Assembly (NCBI GenBank): GCA_036377595.1
Contig: DASUYB010000159.1
Location: forward strand, 1 to 57,523
Direction of reading: 5' to 3'
From: Longimicrobium sp.
Lineage (GTDB): Bacteria > Gemmatimonadota > Gemmatimonadetes > Longimicrobiales > Longimicrobiaceae
DNA length: 57,523 bases
Part shown: positions 1 through 8,036 of the stretch, piece after piece
How positions within the stretch are numbered: the stretch's first letter is position 1
How the letters are laid out: each line of letters opens with the position of its first letter
Notes under the pieces: model-generated
The model's input: the letters and a program-made list of their open reading frames with translations, nothing else
Databases searched by the model: none
Told to the model about the DNA's origin: nothing
Program-made: the position numbers and the translations under genes

Positions 1-164
1 ACCCCCTTCTCCCGAACTGCAGGAGAAGGGGGAGAACAACAGGTTGGAGCGAGCGTAACCCGTTGTCGCAGTTACCTCTCCCATCGGTTTGGGAGAGGTC
101 GAAAAAGTGAAGGAGGCGAGACGGCAGTTTTGTCTCGCCTCCTTCACTTTTTCGGGTGAGGGCC
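1..164. repeat. Composite dispersed hairpin repeat
   Basis: No gene lies before position 205. The stretch opens with a short palindromic stretch (CCCCCTTCTCC ... GGAGAAGGGGG). At 74-99 follows a hairpin with arms ACCTCTCCC/GGGAGAGGT, then a perfect 23-bp stem (100-122 with 132-154) around a 9-base loop whose complement reads AAAACTGCC, then GGTGAGGGCC. The same order (small hairpin, long hairpin, TGAGGGCC) recurs near 2443-2518 and 15505-15580 with different stem sequences, so this is one member of a dispersed family. Confidence 0.7.
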
Positions 165-204
165 ATCCGGCGGCAGCCTCACCGGTCATTGCTCTACGCG
201 ACCG

Positions 205-2172
205 CTACCGCGTCCAGACGTTGTTGCTGCGGTCGGCGTCGGGGAAGGCCATCTCCGGGTCGATCTCCACCTTCACCACGGGCGAGCCGCCGGCGGGGAG
301 GGAGACCGTGGCCGTGCGCGCGCCGGCGAGCCAGGTCTCCACGGGCACCTCGCGGCGCTCGGTTCGGCCGTCCTGGCGGGTGATCACCAGCCGCGCGGGC
401 ATCGGCGCGTTGCCGCGGTCGGCGATGGTGATCGTCGTCCCCCCATCTCCCGAAGTCACCCCCTGCACCGCCTGGTCCAGCGTCCACGCGTTGTCGTACC
501 AGGCGGACCAGAACCATCCCAGGTCGCGCCCCGCGGCGGTGTTGAAGGCGTTGAAGAAGTCCCACGGCTGGGGATGCTTGAACGCCCAGCCGCGCGCGTA
601 CGCCTGGTAGCCGCGCGTGAACGTGGCCTCGCCGAGGAGGTTGCGCAGCGTCTGCAGCAGCGTGGCGGGCTTGGTGTACGTGGCGAAGCCGCCAGCCAGC
701 GGGGGCGTGATGTAGTCGGTCCAGGTCATCTCGCGCACGTCGACGCCGTTGCGCACGAACGTCAGGTACTGCTGCTGCTCCTCGCGGTGCGCGCCCGGCG
801 CGGCGACGCGGAAGAAGTCGTTGCGCGCCTCGTTCTCGTTGAAGTTGGTGGTCCCCTCGTCCATCCACCCGTGGCGGCGCTCGTCCACCCCGATGACCAT
901 GGGAAACCACATGTGCGCCAGCTCGTGCGAGATCACGCTGTAGACGGCGGTGTCGCTGCGGCCGGTGTACGCGCCGATCAGCGTCATCATCGGGTACTCC
1001 ATCCCCCCGCCGATGATGTTCTCGCCCTCCACCGCGGTCATGTGCGGATAGGGGTACATCACCCCCGTGAACCGCGAGTGGTGGGTGATGGACTGCTGCT
1101 CGAAGCGCACCGCGTTGCGCCAGGCGGGCGCGTTCTGGCGGTAGAAGGCGTTGATGGTGGTGTAGTCCGGCCGCCCGTCGCCGTTGCGGTCGCCCACGGG
1201 GGTGCGCGCGGCGTCCCACAGGCTCTCGCGGGTGACGGAGAAGGCCACGTCGCGCACGCTGTCGGCGCGGAAGGTCCAGCTGACGCGGCCGTTCGTCCCC
1301 GCCGTCGTGGCCTTCCCCGCCCCGAAGTCGGCGGCGGTGAGGACGTGCACGGTGGAATCGCTCTGCATCGCGCGCCGCCAGCGCGCCAGCACCGGCGCGG
1401 GGAGCGCCTGCTCCGCGTTCGCCAGCGTCCCCGTCCCCATCACCACCCACCCGGCGGGCGCGTCGACCGTGTACTCGTAGTTGCCGTAGCCCATGTAGAA
1501 CTCGGCGGTGCCCAGGAACGGGTCGGTGTGCCATCCCCAGACGTCGTCGTACACCGCCATCTGGGGATACCAGTAGGCCATGAAGACGAGGTTGTCGGCG
1601 TCGTACCCCATCCGCCCGCTCGCGCCGGCCTGCGGGATCCTGAAGTTCCAGTCGAGCTCGAGGCGGATCGAGTCGCCCGGCAGGACCGGCGCGCCGGGGC
1701 GGATGACCAGGTTGGTCCCCTGCACCGCGTAGCCGGGCTGGCCGCGCTGCTGCGCCACCGCCAGCGGCTGCCCGCGCGCGGCCACGCGGGTGAGGTTCAC
1801 GCCGCCGGTGGCCTCGTTCTCCTCGTCGCGCGCGGCCTCGGGGCGGTGGATGTTCAACTCCAGCTGCACCACCAGCATGTTCAGCGTGTCGCGCGAGCGG
1901 TTCTGGTAGACGATGCTCTCGCTGCCGGTGACCGTCTTCGCGGCGGGATCGACGCTGGCGCGGATGCGGTAGTTGGCCCACTGCTGCCAGTAGCGCGGGC
2001 CCGGCTGCCCGGTGGTGGTGCGGGTGCCGCGCTCCACGGCGCGCGCGAAGCGGCGCGGCACCTCGACCGGGTTGGGAACCGGGCGCGCGGGCGGCCAGGT
2101 GCGGGCCTCCTGCGCGGGAAGCACCGACGGGAGCGCGAGCAGCGCCAGGAGCGCCGCGGACCAGCGGTTCAT
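205..2172 (-). CDS. Secreted M1-family zinc metallopeptidase
   Basis: Gluzincin aminopeptidase-like protein of 655 aa. Residues 1-20 form a signal peptide (hydrophobic core, cleavage after LPA), so it acts in the periplasm or outside the cell. The exopeptidase-type motif GGGMEYP is at 388-394, the zinc site HELAH at 416-420, and the third zinc ligand Glu439 follows after 18 residues (MDEGTTNF), which is the M1 spacing HExxH-x18-E. The family hydrolyses N-terminal residues from peptides; the GGGMEYP variant of GAMEN means the substrate preference is uncertain. The start is an ATG at 2172. It is on the same strand as the downstream-facing amidohydrolase at 2538, but a repeat-filled 365-bp gap separates them, so co-transcription is doubtful. 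Confidence 0.9.
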   Translation of the reverse strand: MNRWSAALLALLALPSVLPAQEARTWPPARPVPNPVEVPRRFARAVERGTRTTTGQPGPRYWQQWANYRIRASVDPAAKTVTGSESIVYQNRSRDTLNMLVVQLELNIHRPEAARDEENEATGGVNLTRVAARGQPLAVAQQRGQPGYAVQGTNLVIRPGAPVLPGDSIRLELDWNFRIPQAGASGRMGYDADNLVFMAYWYPQMAVYDDVWGWHTDPFLGTAEFYMGYGNYEYTVDAPAGWVVMGTGTLANAEQALPAPVLARWRRAMQSDSTVHVLTAADFGAGKATTAGTNGRVSWTFRADSVRDVAFSVTRESLWDAARTPVGDRNGDGRPDYTTINAFYRQNAPAWRNAVRFEQQSITHHSRFTGVMYPYPHMTAVEGENIIGGGMEYPMMTLIGAYTGRSDTAVYSVISHELAHMWFPMVIGVDERRHGWMDEGTTNFNENEARNDFFRVAAPGAHREEQQQYLTFVRNGVDVREMTWTDYITPPLAGGFATYTKPATLLQTLRNLLGEATFTRGYQAYARGWAFKHPQPWDFFNAFNTAAGRDLGWFWSAWYDNAWTLDQAVQGVTSGDGGTTITIADRGNAPMPARLVITRQDGRTERREVPVETWLAGARTATVSLPAGGSPVVKVEIDPEMAFPDADRSNNVWTR

Positions 2173-2279
2173 CAGACATCCTCCGGAAGACGCGTGTTTC
2201 GTGACGGCAAGCGCGGCAAGCTACGCCGCCCGCGAGACGCGCCGCAAGCAACGGCAGGGGGATGGGGGACGGGGTCGTC

Positions 2280-2520
2280 GGGCGATGAGGGGGCGGTTGA
2301 AACCGCGGCAACGACTACACGATGTCCGCCTTCGCGGACTACAGTCTTCGGTGCCGGCGCAATGCCTGTGCTCGCGACGAGCTTCGCGTCGCGCGCGACC
2401 GGCCGTATCCGCGGTGAGGGGCCGCGAGCGAAGCGAGCCGAGGTCCCTCTCCTGCAGTTCGGGAGAGGGACAGGCTGGACGGGCGCGACGGGTCGCGCCG
2501 TCCAGCCAGGGTGAGGGCCG
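2280..2520. repeat. Dispersed repeat with two stacked hairpins
   Basis: This fills most of the 365-bp gap between the two secreted hydrolases. It has a GCGGCAAC segment with GATGTCCGCC...GGACTAC near 2300-2342, then hairpin GTCCCTCTCC/GGAGAGGGAC (2443-2471) with loop TGCAGTTCG. Immediately after is a second hairpin, GGCTGGACGG...CCGTCCAGCC (2473-2507, one bulged G), then GGGTGAGGGCC. The arrangement matches the composite repeat at the window start although the second stem is unrelated in sequence. No coding potential recognised. Confidence 0.65.
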
Positions 2521-2537
2521 GGCGCCGGCGCGAGGCC

Positions 2538-4046
2538 TTATCCGCCGGCCGCCGGCGCCGCCGCAGCGCTCAGGCGCTCGGCGGCCGCGCGAAGCATCCG
2601 GTCCAGCTCCGCGCGGTCCATCCACCGCCCGCCGGCCGACACCGCCTCGATGCGCTGGGTGTTGCGGATGTCCTGCAGCGGGTTCGCGGAAAGGAGCACC
2701 AGGTCCGCGCGCTTCCCCGGTTCGATCGATCCCCACTCCGCCGACGCGCCCAGGAACTCCGCCGGGTTGCGCGTCGCAGCCGTGAGCGCCTGGTACGGCG
2801 TGAGCCCCGCCCCCACCAGCGCCTGCAGCTCGCGGTGCAGCGCAAAGCCGTACAGGTGGAACCACTCCGGCGTGTCGCTCCCCGCCAGGATCTTGCCGCC
2901 CGAGTCGACAATGGCCTTCACCAGCGCGTTGCGCGTCTGCACGTAGCGGCGGCGGCGGGCCTCGGTGCGCACCGCGGCCGCCGAGTCGGTCCAGTACCGC
3001 GTCCGCGCGCGCAGGTACAGCGACCGCCACTGCGGGGGGAACATGCTCCACTCGGGGCGGGCGCGGATCTCCTCCTCGGGCGGGCCGACCGCGAAGGCGT
3101 CGTTGAACACGTTGAGCGTGGGCGACGTCCACGAGCCCCACCCCGGCGCGCGCGCCGTCAGCCCGGCGATGCGCGCGATCTTCGTGTCGTCCACGTGGTC
3201 CATGCTGGTCCAGTTGTTCAGCCGGAACACGCCGTACTGGGTGAGCCCCGGCCGGCCCGCCGCCGAGTCGGCCATCACCGCCTCGAGGTACGAGTCGAGG
3301 TGCTCGATCTGCTGCCCCGCCTCGAGCGCGCGCGCCACGCCCACCTCCGGCTCCACGTGGCCGACCACGCGGATCCGCCGCTGCGCCGCCTCGTCGACGA
3401 TGGCGTCGTAGACCGGGCGGGTGATGAAGAGCGTCAGCTTCACGAAGTCGTAGCCGGCCGCCGCCACCTCGCGCACGGCCGCGCGCCCCTGCTCGGGGGT
3501 GGCGGCCACGCGCCCGTTCTCCTCCTGCCGCCCGGCGAGCTGCGGGCTGGCCACCCAGAGCTGCGGGCCGGCGATCCGGCCGGCCTCGATCCCGCGCCGC
3601 AGCGCCAGGTGCTCGGGCGTGCCGATCATCAGCCGCGCCGCGGTGACGCCGTTGGCCAGCATCACCCCCAGCTCGTACGGCGCCACCGAGTCGGCCACCT
3701 CGTCGCCGTCGGAGAAGAGGTGCGTGTGCATGTCGGCCAGCCCGGGAACCAGGAACTTCCCGCGCCCGTCGATCTGCCGCGCGCCCGCCGGCACCCGCAC
3801 GCGCGCGGCCGCACCCACCGCGGCGATGCGCCCGTCGCGCACCAGCACCGTCGCGTCCGCCAGCACCGTATCGCGAGTCATCGGCACCACATTGACGTGG
3901 GTGATGGCGAAGGTCCCGCGCGCGAGCGCCCCCCGCGACGCCTGCGCGGCGGACGGTTGCGCGAGGCCGGCCGTGGCGACGATCGCCAGCGCGCAGGCTA
4001 CGACGGCGCGGCGGAAGAGGCCCGGATGGGCGGTCGGATTTCGCAT
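2538..4046 (-). CDS. Secreted amidohydrolase-superfamily protein
   Basis: A 502-aa metal-dependent hydrolase of the imidazolonepropionase/prolidase-like amidohydrolase group. A hydrophobic N-terminus (about 12-34, ending in PSAAQA) indicates export. The strand-1 HxH metal motif is at His107 and His109 (DMHTH). Lys203 (FVKLTLF) is a candidate carboxylated or bridging lysine, His230 (VVGHVEPE) and His249 (IEHLD) are further ligands, and Asp391 (LAGSDTPEW) is the catalytic aspartate. All expected ligands are present, so it should be active; the substrate (dipeptide, lactam or other amide) cannot be read from the sequence. It starts with ATG at 4046. Confidence 0.85.
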   Translation of the reverse strand: MRNPTAHPGLFRRAVVACALAIVATAGLAQPSAAQASRGALARGTFAITHVNVVPMTRDTVLADATVLVRDGRIAAVGAAARVRVPAGARQIDGRGKFLVPGLADMHTHLFSDGDEVADSVAPYELGVMLANGVTAARLMIGTPEHLALRRGIEAGRIAGPQLWVASPQLAGRQEENGRVAATPEQGRAAVREVAAAGYDFVKLTLFITRPVYDAIVDEAAQRRIRVVGHVEPEVGVARALEAGQQIEHLDSYLEAVMADSAAGRPGLTQYGVFRLNNWTSMDHVDDTKIARIAGLTARAPGWGSWTSPTLNVFNDAFAVGPPEEEIRARPEWSMFPPQWRSLYLRARTRYWTDSAAAVRTEARRRRYVQTRNALVKAIVDSGGKILAGSDTPEWFHLYGFALHRELQALVGAGLTPYQALTAATRNPAEFLGASAEWGSIEPGKRADLVLLSANPLQDIRNTQRIEAVSAGGRWMDRAELDRMLRAAAERLSAAAAPAAGG

Positions 4047-4263
4047 CGGCTGCGGGGGGTGGGATGGAGGGACGGCCGGGAGATCCGGAGGAAGGTACGG
4101 CGACGCCCACCCACCGGCACGAATCGCGGTGTGTGAAGCGCAAAGGAGGGTGTGGATGGCGCGGGAAGCGGTACGAGCCGGCCGCCGTTGGCTCCGCGGG
4201 GCCTCCGCGGCGGTGATGCGCGCGGGAGAGCCGGCGCGGCGGCCCGCTCTCCCGCGCCGCCGG

Positions 4264-4509
4264 TCAGCAGTACGGGTCCTTGCAGACCTGGTAGCCGTTC
4301 GTCATGCGGCAGCTCGCCATGCAGGTCAGCGTATCAGCCGGGCATCCCTCCAGGCAGGTGGCGCAGTCCGAGTACTCCGAAGGCGGCGGGCAGCCGGCGA
4401 ACTGGGTGACGTCGTACCCTCGCACCGTACCGGCCTTCTTCTCCCCGCCATCGGCCGTCCTGAACGACTCCACGGCCAGATCGTCGAGGTCGAGGCGAAT
4501 CTTTCGCAT
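4264..4509 (-). CDS. Pinensin-type Cys-rich precursor peptide 1
   Basis: An 81-aa peptide with a leader of the form MRKIRLDLDDLAVESFRT followed by a GTVRGY junction, the pattern of precursors annotated as pinensin-family lanthipeptides. The C-terminal core holds eight cysteines (40, 49, 52, 56, 63, 67, 76, 81) with the string CATCLEGCP and ends in DPYC. It is the last of three tandem same-strand paralogues; spacing to the next is 38 bp. The start ATG at 4509 is chosen because the leader begins there; a longer upstream reading frame runs through the neighbouring gene and is spurious. No modifying enzyme or transporter is adjacent. Family assignment rests on the leader; whether thioethers or disulfides form is unknown. 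Confidence 0.8.
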   Translation of the reverse strand: MRKIRLDLDDLAVESFRTADGGEKKAGTVRGYDVTQFAGCPPPSEYSDCATCLEGCPADTLTCMASCRMTNGYQVCKDPYC

Positions 4510-4547
4510 CGAGCTTGTCTCCAGTTGAAGGGGATGATCGTGCGGGA

Positions 4548-4790
4548 TCAGCAGTACGGATCGATGCAGGCCTGGTAGCCATTCGTCATCCGGCAGCTGG
4601 CGAAGCACGTCATGGTGTCGCGCGGGCATCCCTCCAGGCAGGTGGCGCAATTCGACATCTCGGAGCCAGCGCAACCCGCGAGCTGCGTGATGTCGTACCC
4701 CCGCACCGTGCCGACCTTCGTCTCCCCGCCATCGGCCGTCCGGAACGACTCCACGGCCAGGGTTTCTACGTTCAGGCGGATCTTGCGCAT
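4548..4790 (-). CDS. Pinensin-type Cys-rich precursor peptide 2
   Basis: An 80-aa paralogue of the peptides on each side. The leader MRKIRLNVETLAVESFRT is nearly identical, with GTVRGYD at the leader/core junction. Cysteines are at 40, 48, 51, 55, 62, 66, 75 and 80, with CATCLEGCPRDT and SCRMTNG conserved among the three. Variation is confined mostly to the segment before the second cysteine and to single core positions, as expected of a duplicated precursor array diversifying its product. Start ATG at 4790. Probable role: ribosomally made, post-translationally modified peptide; the product and its activity are unknown. Confidence 0.8.
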   Translation of the reverse strand: MRKIRLNVETLAVESFRTADGGETKVGTVRGYDITQLAGCAGSEMSNCATCLEGCPRDTMTCFASCRMTNGYQACIDPYC

Positions 4791-4834
4791 CGCGTTCGTC
4801 TCCGTGGGGAAGTGAGTGAGTTGCAGATGCCGGT

Positions 4835-5077
4835 TCAGCAGGCAGGGTCGATGCAGGCGACATCGCCGTTCGTCATCCGGCAGCTACCGTAACAGGTCAA
4901 CGTGTTCCGCGGGCAGCCCTCCAGACAGGTGGCGCAGTTGGAGTAGTACGACACGCACCCGTCGAAGTCGGTGCCGGAGTCGTGCGCGCGCACCGTTCCC
5001 ACCTTCTTCTCCGCTCCTTCCGACGTCCGGAACGACTCCACGGCCAGGTCTTCGACACTCAGGCGGATCTTGCGCAT
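4835..5077 (-). CDS. Pinensin-type Cys-rich precursor peptide 3
   Basis: An 80-aa promoter-proximal member of the three-gene array. The leader is MRKIRLSVEDLAVESFRT, and the junction GTVRAHD differs from GTVRGYD in the other two. Cysteines are at 41, 48, 51, 55, 62, 66, 75 and 80, again eight, with the core ending DPAC instead of DPYC. The frame is open upstream to 5170, but the ATG at 5077 is where the conserved leader starts. The gene faces away from precursor 4 across a 358-bp AT-richer gap that probably holds both promoters. Confidence 0.8.
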   Translation of the reverse strand: MRKIRLSVEDLAVESFRTSEGAEKKVGTVRAHDSGTDFDGCVSYYSNCATCLEGCPRNTLTCYGSCRMTNGDVACIDPAC

Positions 5078-5435
5078 CGGGGCTGATCTCCAGCGTGAGG
5101 GGAGCCCATCGCCATCGCACCGCGGATCGATGCGAGCGAGGTTTGCCCTCGTAAGATAGTCGTGGATCACTTATGACGACAGAATCAGTCGAGAATCACT
5201 TATACAGGTGCCTGAGCATTTCGTTTGATTTACTTTATGCATGGCAAGAGGATCGAAGATGCGGTATCGGCTTCCCATCTACATCCAGGGAATAATCAAG
5301 TGAATTAAGATTGCCAAGGCGTGAAAGATGCGTTGCGATCGGCCGCTCACATCCATTCGGCACCCGTCGATCTCACGAACGAGCAGGAGATGGAGATTGG
5401 TGCGTGCCGCTCACCTGTCTCGCAGCGAGGGCCGC
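5078..5435. promoter_or_regulatory. Divergent intergenic region between precursor genes
   Basis: This is a 358-bp gap between divergent precursor genes, clearly AT-richer than its surroundings (for example around 5155-5300). ATCACTTAT occurs twice in direct orientation, near 5166 and 5196. No exact promoter boxes can be assigned with confidence, but position and composition make it the likely shared control region of the two precursor transcription units. No ORF or RNA recognised. Confidence 0.4.
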
Positions 5436-5708
5436 ATGAAGAAGCTGAGGCTGGAGCTGGAAGGGCTGCGGATCGACACGTTCCAGACCGCGCCCGCCGA
5501 TCCCGACGGGAGCACGGTGCGGGGCCACGAAGCGGTGGGCACGTACGGCACGACGGACATCTGCTACTGCGCGTACCCGTCCACCAGCTGCGCGGAAGGG
5601 CAGACGGGGAGCGGCTTCAGCTGCTACTGCATGTATCCCAGGTCGGGCGAGCAGGTGTGCTGCTCGGACATCCAGCGCGGCTGCAGCGCCGCCGGCTCGA
5701 TGTGCTGA
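5436..5708 (+). CDS. Pinensin-type Cys-rich precursor peptide 4
   Basis: A 90-aa peptide with a diverged pinensin-like leader (MKKLRLELEGLRIDTFQT) and a STVRGHE junction. The core is unlike the three-gene array: nine cysteines (43, 45, 52, 63, 65, 75, 76, 83, 90) with two CYC motifs followed by a YP pair (CYCAYP and CYCMYP). The repeated CYCxYP suggests an internal duplication about 20 residues apart. The start ATG at 5436 is chosen at the leader; an upstream in-frame extension to 5328 lacks leader similarity. It is divergent from precursor 3 and convergent with the S12 hydrolase, with a strong hairpin after the stop. Confidence 0.75.
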   Translation: MKKLRLELEGLRIDTFQTAPADPDGSTVRGHEAVGTYGTTDICYCAYPSTSCAEGQTGSGFSCYCMYPRSGEQVCCSDIQRGCSAAGSMC

Positions 5709-5725
5709 GCGACCGCTGATCTCAC

Positions 5726-5767
5726 GCGGGGCGCGGAGAGGCGGAGGCGCATTTCTCCGCGCCCCGC
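5726..5767. terminator. 14-bp perfect hairpin between convergent genes
   Basis: Arms GCGGGGCGCGGAGA and TCTCCGCGCCCCGC pair perfectly around a 14-base loop, sitting between a plus gene ending at 5708 and a minus gene ending at 5785. The left edge reads TCTCACGC, as in other intergenic hairpins at 17151, 23745 and 46256. It has no U-tract, so it could terminate both strands only through another mechanism, or protect 3' ends. Confidence 0.5.
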
Positions 5768-5784
5768 AGCGAATCATCCGGGGG

Positions 5785-7260
5785 TCACGTCCCTCCCCCG
5801 GGCGAGGCGTCGGGCAGCTTCTCGAACGACCAGAACGAGCCGGCATACATCTCCGCCACCCGGCCGGCGGAGTCGGTGCGGAAGGCGATGTATCCCGTGC
5901 CGTCGTGGCGCACGAACAGGAGCGGCGCCACCTCGATCCAGCGGCTCCCGGAGAACAGCAGCGCATCGTCCTGCACGGTCACGTCCAGCACCAGCGATAC
6001 GCGGCGCGGGGTGCAGGTGTGGCACGAGGTCATCCACGCGTAGCGCCCCGCGTACGCCGCCCCGCGCGCGGCGAAGTCCGCCGGCGGCGCCGGCACCGGG
6101 TGCCGCTCGCGCGCCTGGGGAAAGAGGCGCGTCAGGAGCGCCTCGCGCAGGTTGTCGCGCAGGTGGCTCCCCTCGAACTGGGTGGCGACGAAGAAGCCCG
6201 CGTTTTCGGAGGGGACGAGGGTCATCTGCGCGCTGAAGCCCGCCACGTTCCCGCCGTGCTCCACCACCCGCACCCCGCCCACGCGGTCCTCCCACAGCCC
6301 CAGCGTGACGCCGGGGACGAGCGGGTGCGGCGCCACCTGCGTGGTGAGCAGCTGCCGCCCGGCCTCGGCGGAGAGGATGCGCTCCCTCCCCAGCCGCCCC
6401 TCCTGCAGCAGGGCGATCATGTACCGCGCCATGTCGGCCGCGGTGCTGTTGACGGACGACGCCGGCGTGGTGTGATACCACTCCCACGCCTGGGGGATCA
6501 GCGAGTCGCCGCTGAGCTCGTACCCCATCGCCAGGTCGCCGCGCTGCCCCTCCGGCACGGTGATGCTGGTGCGCGCCATCCCCAGCGGCCGCCAGAGGTT
6601 CTCGCGGAGATAGCGCTCGAACGGCATCCCGCCCACCTCCTCCACCAGCTCGCCGGCCAGCGTGATGCCGTAGGTGGAGTAGGCGATGGTCCGTCCCGCG
6701 GGGCGCACGCGCTTCAGCCGGGGGCGCAGGAACTCGGCGAGGGGAAGGACGCCGTCGGCGGTGGCGGCCTGCGTGCCGGGGCGGATCTCGTCCAGCCCCG
6801 CGGTGTGCGTCAGCAGGTCGCGCACGACGACGGGAACCGGGTAGGTGTCGGGAACTTGGACGCGGGTGAGATAGCGGTTCACGTCGCCGCGCAGGTCCAC
6901 CCGCCCGCGGTCGGCCAGCTGCGCCACGGCGGCGGCGGTGAACGTCTTGGAGATGGACCCGATCCGCCAGATCGTCCGCTCCGGGTCCACCGGGCGCCGC
7001 TCGGCCACGTTCGCCCACCCGTATCCCCGCTGGTAGACCACGCGGCCTCCCTGCACCAGCACGAACACCGCGCCGGGCGCCTTCTCGCGCCGCATCTCCG
7101 CCTCCATCACCGAGTCGACGAAGGCGGCCAGCCCCGCCGTGTCCATCCGCACCGGCCCGGCCGGGCGGCGCAGATCCGGCGAGCGTGCGGCGGCCGCGGC
7201 CAGCGAGGGGAGGACGGCCGCGGCGAGGACGAGGGCGATGGGGCGGGTGCGCGCGTGCAT
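5785..7260 (-). CDS. Secreted S12 beta-lactamase-family serine hydrolase
   Basis: A 491-aa class C beta-lactamase / DD-peptidase-like serine hydrolase. The signal peptide spans about residues 1-25. The nucleophile motif SISK is at Ser102-Lys105, the second motif is YST at Tyr194 instead of the usual YxN, and HGG (in VVEHGGNVAG) takes the place of the KTG motif. A C-terminal region of about 110 aa follows the catalytic fold. The family includes esterases, D-aminopeptidases and peptidoglycan enzymes, so the substrate is open. It is divergent from an HTH regulator at 7370; a perfect palindrome between them suggests that regulator controls it. ATG start at 7260. Confidence 0.85.
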   Translation of the reverse strand: MHARTRPIALVLAAAVLPSLAAAAARSPDLRRPAGPVRMDTAGLAAFVDSVMEAEMRREKAPGAVFVLVQGGRVVYQRGYGWANVAERRPVDPERTIWRIGSISKTFTAAAVAQLADRGRVDLRGDVNRYLTRVQVPDTYPVPVVVRDLLTHTAGLDEIRPGTQAATADGVLPLAEFLRPRLKRVRPAGRTIAYSTYGITLAGELVEEVGGMPFERYLRENLWRPLGMARTSITVPEGQRGDLAMGYELSGDSLIPQAWEWYHTTPASSVNSTAADMARYMIALLQEGRLGRERILSAEAGRQLLTTQVAPHPLVPGVTLGLWEDRVGGVRVVEHGGNVAGFSAQMTLVPSENAGFFVATQFEGSHLRDNLREALLTRLFPQARERHPVPAPPADFAARGAAYAGRYAWMTSCHTCTPRRVSLVLDVTVQDDALLFSGSRWIEVAPLLFVRHDGTGYIAFRTDSAGRVAEMYAGSFWSFEKLPDASPGGGT

Positions 7261-7319
7261 GGTCCGGGCAGGGATGGGGGTGATGAAGGAGCAGCGGGGC
7301 TTGCGTCAGGATGCTGTTG

Positions 7320-7347
7320 TTTTGAAAATAATGCAAGATTTTCAAAA
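7320..7347. promoter_or_regulatory. Perfect inverted-repeat operator
   Basis: Arms TTTTGAAAAT (7320-7329) and ATTTTCAAAA (7338-7347) are exact inverted repeats separated by eight bases. The AT-rich palindrome stands out in GC-rich DNA and lies between the divergent S12 hydrolase and HTH regulator starts. This is the expected place for a dimeric winged-helix repressor to control both genes; the binding protein is inferred. Confidence 0.6.
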
Positions 7348-7369
7348 TCACCCGCATCGTGATGCCGCC

Positions 7370-7945
7370 GTGACTTCGCCCCCCGACCTGAAGCAGCTGC
7401 GCGTGCTCGCCTCGCCGATGCGCCAGGCGATCGTCGACGCGCTGGAGGCCATCGGCCCGTGCACGGTGGCGGAGCTGGCCGAGGTGCTGGATCACCCCGC
7501 GGACGGGCTCTACTACCATCTCCGCCTGCTGAAGGCGTGCGGGCTCGTCGCCGGGGAGACGCGTCCCGGCGCCACGCGGCCGCAGGCGGTGTTCGACGTG
7601 GCCGGCCGCCCCACGGAGCTGCGCTACAGTGCTACCGACCGTGCCCAGGTGGCCGCGGTGGTGCGCCTGGTGGGCGGCATGCTGCGCGAGGCGCTGCGCC
7701 TGTTCCGGCGCGGCTTCAGGCCCGGCGCCGTGCTGCAGGGCCCGCGGCGGACGCTGTGGGCGGGGCGGCGGACGGCCTGGCTGTCGGCGGAGGAGCTCGA
7801 GGAGGTGAACGCGCGCATCCAGCAGGTCGTCGGCTACCTCTCCGAGCGGCGGGGGCGGACGCCGGACGGCCGGCTGTACGCCTTCACCTTCGTGGTGTCG
7901 CCGTTCGGCCGCGGCCGCCAGGCGCGCACGGACGATCCGGGGTGA
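7370..7945 (+). CDS. ArsR-like winged-helix transcriptional regulator
   Basis: About 191 aa. The N-terminal 75 residues carry a winged helix-turn-helix of the ArsR/HTH_20 type (LRVLASPMRQAIVDALE, then TVAELAEVL and GLYYHLRLLKACGLV). The C-terminal 110 residues, with LFRRGFRPG and a region rich in Leu and Glu, are probably for dimerisation or ligand sensing. The GTG at 7370 is preferred because the conserved DLKQLRVLASP block starts just after it and because an ATG at 7331 would put the start codon inside the palindrome. The frame is open further upstream, so the start is uncertain. Likely it represses itself and the divergent hydrolase. Confidence 0.75.
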   Translation: MTSPPDLKQLRVLASPMRQAIVDALEAIGPCTVAELAEVLDHPADGLYYHLRLLKACGLVAGETRPGATRPQAVFDVAGRPTELRYSATDRAQVAAVVRLVGGMLREALRLFRRGFRPGAVLQGPRRTLWAGRRTAWLSAEELEEVNARIQQVVGYLSERRGRTPDGRLYAFTFVVSPFGRGRQARTDDPG

Positions 7946-8036
7946 CGCAGGCAGCCGGTGCTTGCAGCAGAGCCGCCTCGCTCGCCACCTTCTCCCGCCG
8001 TCCCCTGTTCCCCGTCCCCTTTCCCTTGCGGCCAGC

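Noticed and set aside
194-2311. Long overlapping open frames on both strands over the M1 peptidase, and similar Arg/Ala-rich frames throughout
   Set aside because: High-GC DNA leaves alternative frames open; the translations are Arg/Ala/Pro-rich without domains, and a recognisable protein occupies another frame.
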